The translations under genes and the position numbers were made by a program. From Ryuthela nishihirai (Eukaryota > Arthropoda > Arachnida > Araneae > Heptathelidae), in the NCBI GenBank assembly GCA_038380435.1, contig JAWZYU010000004.1:24526001-24590000 (forward strand): 64,000 nucleotides of DNA, read 5' to 3'. The notes beneath the pieces were generated by a model. The model made no database searches, was not told where the DNA came from, and worked only from the letters and a program-made list of their open reading frames with translations. This document shows, in pieces, positions 1 to 10,256 of the stretch (positions are counted from its first letter, which is position 1; each line of letters opens with the position of its first letter).

Positions 1-94
1 ATAACACATTTGATGCTAAAGCCACTGTTGACAAACGAAACGAAAAACGTTTCGTTACAGCCAAAAATTTAGTATCGTTTTATCAAAATCAGCC

Positions 95-302
95 GTCCTG
101 TGGCCGAGTGGTTTAGCGCGCTTGGCTACTGATCAAAGGGACTTGGGTTCGAACCCCGGATAAGGCATGGATGTATGTGTCGTTTTTTCTGCTGAGGTCC
201 TGCCATCCTCTCATACCTTCTACTCTGGCATATAAACTGACAGGTTCCTGTCAGACCTCTGTGGCAAGCAGCTGCTTGAGGAGGTATTTATTTATTTTTT
301 TA
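95..302 (+). mobile_element. SINE-A copy 1 (tRNA-derived SINE, near full length)
   Basis: The head looks like a tRNA gene: an A-box-like TGGCCGAGTGG at 101-111 and a B box GGGTTCGAACCCC at 145-157, the internal RNA polymerase III promoter layout. A non-tRNA body follows with the family signature (CTGAGGTCCTGCC, then TGACAGGTTCCTGTCAGACC, then GCAGCTGCTTGA) and an AT-rich tail. The same body recurs at 604-735, 20405-20520, 46644-46825 and 53727-53930, so it is a dispersed family (called SINE-A here). This is the best-preserved head in the window. Mobilisation would need a partner LINE; none with a matching tail was identified. Confidence 0.8.
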
Positions 303-603
303 TATTATTATCAAAATCTAAATTTCTTTATAACATTACGTTATTTTGAAATAGTTTTATTTCAAATGCAAAATAATGAAATGTATGTTATCATTTTTAT
401 TATATATGCATGCAGTAGCTTCGTCCAGCGGTTTGCATCAATTCAATCAAGCCACTTGTTAAAAAACAAATAAAAAGCTGGAAAAAGGAAACTTATCAAT
501 ATTAATAACAATTATTAATAATGAAACTAATACATGTGTTTAAATAGAATTGATACGATCACTTTTTCTGCCACTGATTTTTAAAAGTTGTGGTTTAAGA
601 ATA

Positions 604-735
604 ATAATAATAATAAAAAAATAAAATAAATACCCCCTCAAGCAGCTGCTTGCCACAGAGGTCTGACAGGAGCCTGTCAGTTTATATGCCACAGTAGAGG
701 ATCTGAGAGGATGGCAGGACCTCAGCAGAAAACAA
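604..735 (-). mobile_element. SINE-A copy 2, lacking the tRNA head
   Basis: Reverse-complement match to the body and tail of the copy at 95-302 (TCAAGCAGCTGCTTGCCACA through CCTCAGCAGAAA). It ends before the tRNA-like head, as expected for 5' truncation during reverse transcription. The AT-rich tail at 604-635 is an ATA/AAT microsatellite. It lies in opposite orientation to copy 1, about 300 bp away. Confidence 0.75.
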
Positions 736-855
736 CAATGAAATATAAATTTCAATTAGGAGACCCTATTTATGAATAAATAGGATGGCGCCACTGCATG
801 TATTCTAATAACGTAATATGTAAGCCATAGAATCGAAATTACTGAAGACAGACAC

Positions 856-1222
856 GTACCAGGATTTAGTTTCGGAGAAGTGGGGGGGGGGGGGGGTCCG
901 AAATTTCAATTTGGTGGGAGGTGGGAAGTTAGTTTGGGGGATAAGTCTGAGAATGAGACTTGAGTAGAGTTTCCCAATTGCTAAAATATTCCACCGGACA
1001 GGAAAGGTTAAAACGATATTTTATGTGGGATAAAATTTTATAGTTTTTTATCTTTTATATATACTTTTAGTGTCGGGCATAAAGTATGGGGCTAAAATAA
1101 AAAATTATACAAAGACACCAGATTTGGATTTCAAAGCAAGTAGAGAAGTTTGAGATTTCCCATAAGACGACTGGATTTTCGAGTGGGGGGCGAACCCTTC
1201 ATCTCCTAGATACGTCCCTGAC
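856..1222. repeat. MITE-like repeat with poly-G tract; shares an internal segment with 6030-6150
   Basis: A run of about 14 G at 884-897 lies near one end, and the other end reads TCTCCTAGATACGTCCCTG. The segment from about 1064 to 1175 (TTTTAGTGTCGGGCATAAAG, then GGATTTCAAAGCAAGTAGA) recurs diverged at about 6035-6145. Similar CAGGG...TAG ends occur at 3668-4283 and 56371-56612. Boundaries are approximate and no target-site duplication was seen. Confidence 0.45.
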
Positions 1223-1494
1223 TGAAGAAATTTACACTAAATTTCTAGGAATTGTTCAGAATAAAATGGAACATTTTTAATAAAAATTTCTGAGCATAAG
1301 TATGCAATCATAATGCTTAGTACTATAATGATTTTTGTTCAGAGATTAATGTTTTTAAAACAAGTTACTAAAATGATTCGAGGAAATCAAAAAAAAAAGT
1401 GAAAATCCCTTCAGAAATATTAACCACAATAAACATATAGTCGACGAAAGTAAAAAAAAACGAAATTCATTGAAAAATATTGACGCAATCAATG

Positions 1495-1710
1495 TTATTC
1501 TACTATTTTATTCATCGTTATAAGCAAAATGTCTTCTAATAATTTTGAATCCAAATTATTTCTTTTGTTAGAGAGAATCCATTTAAGCATAGAAAAAACT
1601 CTCTCTGGAGATTCCTGAGTTGCAGGTACTATTAGAATAATTCTTTGCAATGCTTTGTCTCGATTTTTCCAGTAGTGGAAAATATTTTCTTTTGTAGAAA
1701 TTCTCATCAC
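1495..1710 (-). pseudogene. hAT transposase C-terminal fragment (dimerisation domain)
   Basis: An open 71-codon stretch contains VPATQESPERVFSML followed by LSNKRNNL and LLEDILLITMNK. This matches the layout of the hAT C-terminal dimerisation region (PF05699 type): the (P)ATQ..SER.FS motif, then KR..L, then a terminal helix. In intact hAT transposases this region mediates oligomerisation and contributes the last catalytic acidic residue. The N-terminal BED finger and the RNase-H-like core were not found between 1711 and 3660, so this is a remnant. The start is simply the first ATG of the open stretch. Confidence 0.7.
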
Positions 1711-3660
1711 TCTCCCAAATTCATTTTATAAAATTGAAATTTTATTTTATTTCGCCTCCTGTTTCTCGGTTTCATCAAAATAGATTTCCAACAAATCATT
1801 TGTTCAGTAGTTTGATGACATTGAACTATTTTTGTCAATGCTTTCTAATAGAAGAGCTCATGCAAAATAATTAAAAGAGTTTTCTCCGAAATAAACTTCA
1901 AATAATATAAAAATAATCTAATGAATAAATATAAGTAAAGAAATTGAAATCATTACCTATTTACTTTATGTGTCTCATCTTAAAGGAGCTGCAGAGAAGT
2001 ACAAGGTCACTGCTAGATTGAAGCGTTAGAATTACCTAGTTTAAATTTCTCAACTTATTGTTACGACAGATGAACGAGCAACAGTGACTTCACGAGTTAA
2101 CGTGACTGGAGCCCTCGTGTGTGCTTCTACGTGAGATTCAATTAGCAACGATTTGGAACTTAGAACAGTTCTGAAGAAGAAGAATGAAAATATAGCAGTG
2201 CAGTGTGTTAAAGTTGTGAGATCTGAAAGGACATTCAGATGGTCTGAGTCAGTGCGCTTTAAGTAAAAGTAAGTATATTTATTGGTGTGTACACGGGCGG
2301 TCGTTTTGTTTTGCTAGTGTGATAAGTATAGTGAACTAGCACAGGACGAGAATTTGTTTACGTCTGAAGATGTTCAAGTGACATGGTAAACAAAGTGAAA
2401 GGGTAGTATTTAGTAGAATAGACAGAGCTGATGTTGTGTACTCTGTGCAGGAAGGTTAATGACTTTTGCATGTTAGTAGTTAATTTGTTTATAAGGTACT
2501 TCATCCATATTTTCTTTGTAACGATTTGCATTGTATTACAATTGGTTTTAAAATATAGTTATTAATACTCACGCCCAGTGCTGTCCATATTTTGTAATTC
2601 GCAACATTATGTACAAGGTGAGGTTGATTGTTAACGGATTTGCAAATACATAATTGAAATGTTTTTGGGGGAGGGAAGCCGAGGTTTGATGGGAAGATCA
2701 AAACCGAAGTTTTCGACTATTGTCAATAAGTTAATGGCCCTTGCTCCAATTCTCTCTCTCCTATCCCCAAATTATCCCACCTTCATAGTTCCTTTTCTAA
2801 ATGTCTAAGCCAATCACAGGGAATTGTAATACACCTGGGATTTTCTCCTAATTGTAATGGCCCATTTTTCTTCTGCATGAATGGAGACTCACCCTTTATT
2901 TCGCACTGCATCTCTTACCTGGCTATCAGAAATTCCTTTCTCTGAGCTCCAGTTACGACGAAGGTGACTTAAGACATGTGCTTCCCAAATTCTCTTGGAA
3001 TGGGACAATGAAGGGATCACTGATCATAAAAGTAAATGGTACATCTGTCTCACACAAGTTTCTAAGTGTATCTTATAAGGAAAATAATTCTGAAACGTAT
3101 CAATACAAAATAAGTGAAAATGAAATAACGAAATTACTTTTTCCTTTATTTGTTGCAATTTATCATTATAAATATTTTGAAATTCCGTTAACGTTATTCA
3201 GAAATCATTTCGTTGTTCCTTTATTTCTTTATGTTGCAATAACGTTTTTCCAATACTGGCTAAAACTATAGAGTATTAAATTGAATTTATGCATACTTAT
3301 ATTACTGAATTCGATAATAAACGAGATATAGAATTCTTAATAAGCAAATTGGTAAAAGAGAAAAATCAACCAGAGGAATAAGAAGTCCACGATTCTTTCA
3401 ACTCCTTCAGAATGCAAATATAGCACATAGGATATACAAAGGAATGAACACCAGGTGGACAACATTAAAAACGAAAAGTTATCAAAGGTTGTTAAAAAAG
3501 TTCTTTGCCAAATATTTTTCATAGAAGAAATCTTCTCTTGAATAATGTTTAACTTTACCAAAAAAAAAAGCGAGGTTTTTCTTTTAATTCGATCGATAGG
3601 GAATTTAAAGATTTAATAATCATTAATTCATTTTTAGCAGCTTAATTCTCAATCGTATAG
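1711..3660. other. Unassigned AT-rich DNA
   Basis: I see no supported gene, repeat family or RNA here. 2030-2480 is less AT-rich and less repetitive and includes a donor-like AAAAGTAAGTA near 2264-2274. Open frames are under 100 codons and show no recognisable motif. Confidence 0.4.
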
Positions 3661-3667
3661 AACATAT

Positions 3668-4283
3668 CAGGCCCTGATCTAGAAAATATAAGGAGGGGGG
3701 TGGGGGGTGGGGAGGGTCAAGAGACTCAATCAAGGCGGAGAAAGATAAAGTAAGGTTGGGTTGTTTTACCTCTGAGCGGCACTCTTTGCACACCAGGGAC
3801 TAAATGGCCAGGTGACAAGGACCCACTGGACAGATGTTAGCCTTCCCGTCAAGGCCGTCCAGTGTGTTCTTTAATGTGCACAGAATATGAATCTCTCGCA
3901 ACACGGCTTAACTGCCATTCGAGGGAGGGCGGCATTTCCAAGCTTATCGGTGTCCCCTTACTGACCGAAGGCAGGGCGAAGAGTTTTGTAGAGATAAATC
4001 TCAACGCTGACCCAGCTGGGACTCGAACCTGGGAGCTACAGATTACGAGCCTGGCGCGCTACCGACTGAGCCACCCTCGTCCCAGGCAAAGTAAGGTGAA
4101 AAGATTGGATTTCCATTGCAGTGTAATATTGTCTCCCCCATTTTCGATTTCGAAGTATTTTGAAAATCCTTAAAAAATATTCATAAAATATATGTAAGTT
4201 TAATCAGTTTTTGCCTCTGTTCACCTCACTATCATTCTCGGGGGAGGGTATGAGCCTCCCCCCTCCTCCTAGATCCGGCCCTG
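3668..4283. mobile_element. MITE with imperfect CAGG(G)CC ends, split by a SINE
   Basis: The left end reads CAGGCCCTGATCTAGAAAAT and the right end CTAGATCCGGCCCTG, which are imperfect inverted repeats. The interior is G-rich next to the left end and GGGGGAGGG-rich next to the right end. A relative of about 240 bp lies at 56371-56612 with the same ends and internal order. Removing the SINE at 3757-4087 leaves a unit of roughly 280 bp. No clear target-site duplication of the MITE itself was found. Confidence 0.6.
3757..4087 (-). mobile_element. SINE-B copy 1, inserted in the MITE
   Basis: On the minus strand it begins with a tRNA-like head (GGCTCAGTCGGTAGCGCGCC, then GGTTCGAGTCCCAGCTGGGT), passes the central GTTAAAGAACAC-type core, and ends in GGTAAAACAACCCAA. 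A 10-bp direct repeat AAAGTAAGGT at 3747-3756 and 4088-4097 brackets it, a target-site duplication. The body is shortened and diverged relative to the copies at 15959 and 19728. Confidence 0.85.
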
Positions 4284-4479
4284 TGTTTTTTTGTTTTTTT
4301 TTAAATGTACCAAGTTGGATTTATTTTGAAACAGGTCTGTCTTTAAAAATATGAAAAACAATATTTCCTTTCAGGAGATTTTATTTTAAAAAATTCATTA
4401 GTTCATTAATTTAAAATAACCAAAATATTAACATTTTGCACACATTTTCCCTCTTTTTGTCAGGGGCGGAGTGGTGCTT

Positions 4480-4560
4480 TTTTTTTCAGGGACGCAGCTG
4501 TAGCTGGAAGGGGGGGAGGGCGATAAAAAATTCGGTTTCTTTTTCAAGATTTCAATACTT
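4480..4560. repeat. Possible MITE end
   Basis: CAGGGACGCAGCTGTAGCTG followed by a G-rich run resembles the CAGGG...TAG ends of the MITEs at 3668-4283 and 856-1222. The opposite end was not located. Confidence 0.3.
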
Positions 4561-4678
4561 ATTCTTTTGAGAGTTCGTACGTGAAGCATAAATTACACTT
4601 TTCCCAATTCTGCGGAATTTCTGTAACACTATAATTATTATTGTTAAAAAAATCTTGCTCCTGTGAGGTCCCAGGGGT

Positions 4679-4736
4679 CCGGGACGGTACAACGCTCAGC
4701 GCCCTCTATTACCGGGACGGTACAACGCTCCGCGCC
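4679..4736. repeat. Two-copy 25-bp direct repeat
   Basis: CCGGGACGGTACAACGCTCA at 4679 is repeated with one change from 4712, giving two 25-bp units at a 33-bp period. It is GC-rich in an AT-rich setting. Function unknown. Confidence 0.7.
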
Positions 4737-4984
4737 TGGCCACTGTAATTAGGACCATAAATGTTAACGTTGCTCTTGTTTCATCAGCACAGCAGCGGTT
4801 GTTATTCCTAATACCAATGATGCAGATAGATATTGTCAATAAAAGAACCAAATGGCTACATCGTCAAGCAGCAATTTTCTGTTCCCTAAATTGTTTTCCA
4901 CTCGTAAATTGAGGTTTTTAAACAGCATCCTGTGTAAACGAAGCCAATTTGCTTTTGCATCCCTAATTAATAACCCCGTATATT

Positions 4985-5307
4985 TTCATATATTCATACG
5001 TACCGTGTTGGAATCTGTATCCTTGTCGTCATTCGTCCCACGTGTCTCCGCAGCTGCAGCAGGTAGCCCCATTCTGTTGCACTGAGATTCGAAGCGAGCT
5101 ACGTGGCGCTCGAGTCGAATGCGGTCTGTCTGGCTTTTAGGTTGTCGTCCCACTTGCAGGCATACGCACGACTCGCTTCAATCACGTGGTCCTTAGGTGA
5201 CTCCACCTGTCAGCAATCCACGCACTTGACTTCAGTGAATTTCCCCGTTCTGCTGCTAGTGAGCAGTTCTTGCTCTGTGGTGCAATACAGGGGAGCCAGT
5301 CTCAAGG
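4985..5307 (-). pseudogene. Unrecognised decayed reading frame
   Basis: One minus-strand frame reads with protein-like composition for about 105 codons. Recognisable stretches include TEQELLTSSRTGKF, EASRAYACKWDDNLKARQT and ATEWGYLLQLRRH. Two internal stops interrupt it: a TGA in the first third and a TAG in the second. The composition is charged and mixed rather than low-complexity, which suggests a once-real coding stretch, either an old gene fragment or an unrecognised transposon. The family is not recognised. Ends are approximate. Confidence 0.35.
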
Positions 5308-5714
5308 ACTCCTGGCCAATCATCGTTCAGTGGAACGAGCATTAATGCACCAGGTGCGCACACATTTCCTCTCGTGACCTGTTGGACACTCTATTCAGAT
5401 AACTATCATTACTAACAGTGCACAGGCAAAATGCATGAAATTAGGAGGAAGTCTCTTCACCCTTCCCATTCCCACTCTTTTCCTGTAAAGGGCGAAGAGT
5501 TAATTTTATATTCATAGTTTTACGAAGTGCAGTATACATTAACCGATGTAATTGGGAAAAACCGGTATGAAATCGTGTTGGAATTACCAAACTGTAATGA
5601 AATATTCGAGAAACTAAACGAGGATATGTTTCGTGAAAGCACGTAGCGTTTTCATTGCTTTAAAGGAATTCCTCTGCTTTTCAGAATAAAGCAAAATTCC
5701 GATAGTGTCGTACC

Positions 5715-5990
5715 ACTGAGACTTGAGTGGTGCTCGATGATTGGACATCCGGGACTATCGGATGATGCTTCAGTTCCCAGGTTCGAGTCCCAGCTGTGCT
5801 TGCGTTTCGATTTCTCTCCAGTAACAGGTGAGGAAGGGCACACCAAAGGGCTTGGAAAGGCAGCCGTCCTACAGATAGGTCGTTAAGCCGTGACTCATGT
5901 GCAGGAGAACCATTTCTTGTGTACGCTAAAGAACCCGATGGACGGCCTTGACGGGAGACTTCCCTCTGTCTCAAACTGCCCAATGTGCAT
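5715..5990 (+). mobile_element. SINE-B relative with a different head
   Basis: The body matches the SINE-B core: GGTTCGAGTCCCAGCT at the B box, GGGCTTGGAAAGGCAGCCGT, CGTTAAGCCGTGACTC, CGCTAAAGAACCCGATGGAC and GGCCTTGACGGGAGAC. The sequence upstream of the B box lacks the TGGCTCAGTCGGTAGCGC head of the other copies, and the 3' third is missing. This suggests a subfamily or an old diverged copy. Confidence 0.7.
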
Positions 5991-6029
5991 TCTTCTATAT
6001 GGAATGAAATTTAATAATTGTTTTTTAAA

Positions 6030-6150
6030 ACTATCTTTAGTGTCGGACATATACTATGAACTATGAGGTTAAAATAAAATTATACAAAGATAACTGTTTT
6101 GGATTTCAAAGCAGGTAGACAAGTTTGAAGGTTTGCATAACATGATCAGG
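6030..6150. repeat. Diverged copy of the 1064-1175 repeat segment
   Basis: TTTAGTGTCGGACATA, then TTATACAAAGATAACTG, then GGATTTCAAAGCAGGTAGAC align in order with 1064-1175 in the same orientation. Confidence 0.55.
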
Positions 6151-6980
6151 TTTCGTGGTTGAAACCTGATCATCTTATCGAAGCGACTTCTCGTCGAAAA
6201 CGATGTTTTTCAAGTGACGATGAATTCAAAGGTTCTATCTCAGGTCGATCCAAAAACCAAGATCAAGATTTGGGGATTTCCTCTCTGCGCAAAAAATGGT
6301 AAAAGTGCATTGAACTTAACACTACGCTGAGAAATAATATGAAAATAAAGTTCATCCATCTGAATGTTTTCACATTTGAATATATTATTTTTCCAGTGCC
6401 CCTCGTGCATACAACACGGTTAGGAAATTAAACAATCATTGCCCATCTCATGATTTTTAATAGCTTAACGTGGAGACTCAGTTTTGTGCTCATTTGCGAG
6501 AAGATGAAGTTTTCCCTCGCATGCGGATCTCTTAAAATTGTTCTGTAATCCTCTGTAATCCACTGTAATCTTCTGTAACTTTAATCTCTCTCAGTTCTGT
6601 AACCCCAGCTAAGAGGAAATTTTTCCGAATTATAAATCTACTTGAGGAGTAATTTATTTATTATTTTATTTCTACAAAGGCGCCAAGAGGGATTATCGAG
6701 TCGATTTTAAATCACCTTTTCTCGATAGGCCTTCTTGTCGCCGCCCCTCGTCACACAATGACAGATCATTAGTTCATTAAAAATGGATTAGAATTTAAAA
6801 TATACATTTAGCACTTAATGAGTAACGTCTCAGTATGATTTGTACAACGTTTTCTAAATAAATGTGCACAGAGTTTAATTTTCTATGAAGTAAATGTTGA
6901 TAAAATAAAATTGGTAATATATATGTCGCATTTTCTCTATTACTTCTTTCGTCTTTTGTGAAACATTTTTAGCGAGATAA
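6151..6980. other. Unassigned DNA
   Basis: No gene or repeat family recognised. A tiny tandem CTGTAATC(C/T) array sits at about 6543-6580. Confidence 0.4.
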
Positions 6981-6989
6981 CTACGGGAA

Positions 6990-7545
6990 TAAAATATCGC
7001 CTCTGGCGAATATGAAATGATCATTTTCGAAGAGAATGAAATTCTTCATTTTTCGACTTTTTCACATTCTGAAAGCGACATATCGGACTAATGGATGATT
7101 GAGAAAATGGAAATAGTAATGTTTTATCCGTACTTGTAGGACATAAAAAACGAAATTCTCATTAATCCCTTTAAATGATGCGTTTTCCCATCGGCTGTGA
7201 AAAGAGGGAAATTCGTTAGCCAATGTAAACCCCTTGGCCAGAAAATAGAAATTTAAATTCCTAACATAAACAGATTGTTTGCAATATCCGTTTAAAGTTT
7301 TTGCCTTTTGAACATTTAGTGCTTTCTAATGATCAGAATTAAAACATTCTACAGGATTTGAAAAATGTGAATCATAACATTTCATTAGTACTTATACAAC
7401 TCAAAAAATTTCAATTATCTCTTAAATACAAAAATTGCGTTAACCTCCCCTCTCCCCCCCCTGAGGTTAAGGTGTACTCATTGTTGCCAGTAAAAACTTT
7501 ATGACCTTCACATTCCATCACCAAAATTTCAAATTTGTAGCATAA
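6990..7545. repeat. Two diverged tandem units of about 265 bp, related to 21080-21330
   Basis: Landmarks recur in order: AATAGTAATGTTTTATC near 7107 and AATCATAACATTTCATTAG near 7368, each followed downstream by a short C-rich or coding-poor tract and an AAATTT-rich segment. 21100-21330 carries the same landmarks (ATAGTAATATTTCATTAAT, AATCGTAATATTTCATC). This fits an old tandem repeat or a duplicated transposon interior. Alignment was by eye. Confidence 0.4.
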
Positions 7546-7548
7546 ATA

Positions 7549-7650
7549 CAGTCGTACCTCGTTTTAAGGCGCTTCGTTTTAGAGCGCTTCACCAATACGG
7601 CGCTTTTCAATTATATTAATGTTTATTATTTTCGGCGCTTGCCTTGCTCT
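7549..7650. repeat. Pogo/Tigger-like transposon end
   Basis: CAGTCGTACCTCGTTTTAAG directly follows a TA dinucleotide (7547-7548). This resembles the terminal inverted repeat consensus of pogo/Tigger elements, which insert at TA. The opposite terminus was not found before 8480, so the copy is truncated or very diverged. Confidence 0.4.
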
Positions 7651-8470
7651 TAAGAGGGTTTTCGGCGGTGACGTGCACATCAGCTGACTCCGAGCCCAAT
7701 CGGGCGAATCGATCGGCGCTATTTTGTAACCTGCTCTCAGTCTGTTTGCAGCAATTGTGCATTTATGTCTCACTAGAGTCACTATAAGCAAAGGACGACA
7801 ATAATTTAAGGTTAGTAGTGCTGTAGCATTATTTTTTTCATTTATTATATTTACTTTTGCATCGTTTCTTTAGGCCCAGCGCTATTACGCACTTAATACA
7901 GTAAATGATAGTGTAAATGAAAATGAACATGAACTCTCTTTTAAAAAAACGAAGACCATGCGTCAACAACAGCTGCAACCTCTGCGAATGACAGATTGCA
8001 TGACAAACAAAACTTATCGAGAAACATCATGACATTGAATGGTGATTATTCTTCGAATATTTAAAGAGACAATGGTTTTATCGTTCTTATCTGTTTCTGC
8101 TGCCCAGAATATGCTTTATGAACCCGGTTTCAGCAATTATTTCAAAATCCTTCCCTATCTAAACGCAAGCAGTGTTATCGAATTGGAGAAAATTAAGCCA
8201 CCGCACTTTGACGCATTTTATTATTTTATCGCTGTCAAACACGTGGAAGCGACACTTTAGATAACATACTGAGAAGAAGAACAAAAAAAAAAATATCAAA
8301 TCGGAGCATATCTTCCTGCCTCGTGATCTAACTTCTGCGGTGTCCAAGAGTCGATGCTGAAATCAAAAATGCGTTGGGAATGTGATTCTGATCAATTGTT
8401 ATCAGCCCACCGGGAGCGGTGAGCTTTTCCACTGGCGAGACATTTTCCAATAGCGGAAGAAACAAGCCGG
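7651..8470. other. Unassigned DNA
   Basis: No recognisable gene or repeat. It may contain the interior of the truncated Tigger-like element starting at 7549. Confidence 0.35.
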
Positions 8471-8482
8471 ACATTTTTCAGT

Positions 8483-8584
8483 AATGGACCAGGATATTAA
8501 TGGATTGGACCAGGATATTAATGGAATGGACCAGGATATTAATGGATTGGATATTAATTAGTATTGGACCAGGATATTAATGTA
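8483..8584. repeat. Short tandem array, ~24-bp unit
   Basis: GGACCAGGATATTAATG recurs four times, with a shortened GGATATTAATTAG unit between copies three and four. This is a minisatellite of about 100 bp. Confidence 0.9.
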
Positions 8585-9134
8585 CCACATGATTAAGCAG
8601 CATAACACATTTCGAAATAGCAGCGCAACTTCGTTTTTTGCCGCAATTGTAATGAACCTCGACCAATGCCGTTTTTATCTACAACGTGCTGACTAAATCC
8701 AAAACTTTTCTACAGTTTCTCTGTAAGAATAAAATAACCTACTTTAAATGCCTGCGTACGAAAAAGATCGTAGCCATTTATATTGATGGGCAGTTCAGTT
8801 TTTCCCTGCTTTGCGGGCCTAATTCAGTCCTTAAGCTAGACTTTTTTCGACCTTTGTGAGAAGTCTACATCTTGTACAAAATCCCTTCCCCATCAATTCA
8901 ATAGTACTCAGCTTAGACCGTGTTTTAGATTCATTAGTTCTCAGCTCGCTTTAGAATCAGTAGTATTCAGATTAGACCTTTCGTGTCAGCATCCCACGCC
9001 CTGCCATGCGCACACCCTAATTGCTGCTATGGTTCGGATGCAGAGTTCAGTTTTATGAGAGTTAGTTTGTCATGAAGAGTTAGTTTAAATATTCTTGTAA
9101 AAAATTGTTCACTAAAATGCGGAAAAAAGACATA

Positions 9135-9717
9135 CAGGGTGTCTCAAAAATATAGGTACAAACGTTTAGGGGAGATAGATAACATCTAAAGGAATGAGAA
9201 TTGCGTAGGAACCCATAACCGGAAACGTCATGGGAAAGTGGTAGCAGAGGTACAAGATCTGAAAGGACACAAGACAGTGATTAATGGGAAAACATTTATT
9301 GGACATAATTATTACAAATGGCGTACTAGATGGCCTGCCCTCACTTCTGCTACCTCTTAATGATCCATAATCGCGCAAATTTTGATGCGCACGTGCAAAC
9401 AAACGGTGGCCCGGTACATGTCTGTGTGGGAAGCGTTCTTGATACATTCGTTGAGCGGCTCGTCCGTTGCCCTCAGCTATTCCATACACTAAGTGCATGT
9501 CTGCCAGCTCCCTGTTCGAATACCTTTGCATGCTCTTCGTCAGCCGACTACCGCTCGAATGAGGAAATCAGAAATTTCCCCTCTAGCGCACTGATGAACA
9601 GCGCCGCCTATTGACTTACGGTGACGTTTCCGGTTATGGGTTCCTATGCAATTCTCATTCCTCTAGATGTTATCTACCTCCCCTAAAAGTTTGTATCTAT
9701 ATTCTTGAGACACCCTG
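9135..9717. mobile_element. 583-bp TA-flanked TIR transposon, non-autonomous
   Basis: The ends CAGGGTGTCTCAAAA and its complement are flanked by TA (9133-9134 and 9718-9719), as expected for the Tc1/mariner superfamily. The inverted repeats extend for about 95 bp with few mismatches: 9135-9230 pairs with 9622-9717 through the shared GTTTCCGGTTATGGGTTCCTA. Between them lies only the N-terminal part of a DUF4817-like protein, so the copy is an internal-deletion derivative. Confidence 0.85.
9300..9531 (-). pseudogene. DUF4817-like N-terminal fragment of a transposase
   Basis: The open frame starts MQRYSNRELADMHLVYGIAE and continues with RFPHRHVPGHRLFARAHQNL and YGSLR. This is the helix-turn-helix layout of DUF4817 domains, known to me from transposon proteins widespread in arthropods. 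After about 75 residues the frame runs into the element's own terminal repeat and loses domain character. No catalytic DDE domain is present. It lies wholly inside the TIR element at 9135-9717. Confidence 0.65.
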
Positions 9718-9719
9718 TA

Positions 9720-10256
9720 TATATTCGTATAGTACAATTATATTAGTGATTGTTTAGTCTTGTCCATTCTGAAATAATTTATTAAATGCAATCAATGACA
9801 CAATAAACGAGAGCATAAGAAATTCTTCGGAAGTTTAATAAAATATCAAATTAATATATATACCAGTGAGAGTTTGATATTATGCTTAACTTTACAGCGA
9901 TTAAAAGAAAACAGATAATTATTGTTTTAAAAATCAGTTTTTCATAACATGCCAAATTGCTGAGCTTCATAAAATCAAACTTCAAAAGAAAAACGATAAC
10001 GTAATTTTTGTGCATGATTTCAAAAAAAAAAAAGCAACAACCAAAAACAGCAAACATTTAAATCTGTGAAAAATTATTAAAAACATTCACGCGAAATTCT
10101 TAGCATTTGTATGAATGTCTAAAAACGTTTTACTGACATTTACAAATATTTGAAACTTTACATCCCTCATTCCAACGCTCTTTTGATTTGCCCCGCTAAA
10201 AGATGAGGTATATAGGTAACGAAAAAAAAAAAAACGGAAACAACAAAGTAAAATCA
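9720..10256. other. Unassigned AT-rich spacer
   Basis: No supported feature. It probably includes the unrecognised flank or end of the Tc1 element that follows. Confidence 0.35.

Noticed and set aside
95..168. Possible functional tRNA gene at the SINE-A head (and at SINE-B heads)
   Set aside because: A and B boxes are present but acceptor and other stems do not pair convincingly, and each is followed by a SINE body. These are SINE promoters, not tRNA genes.
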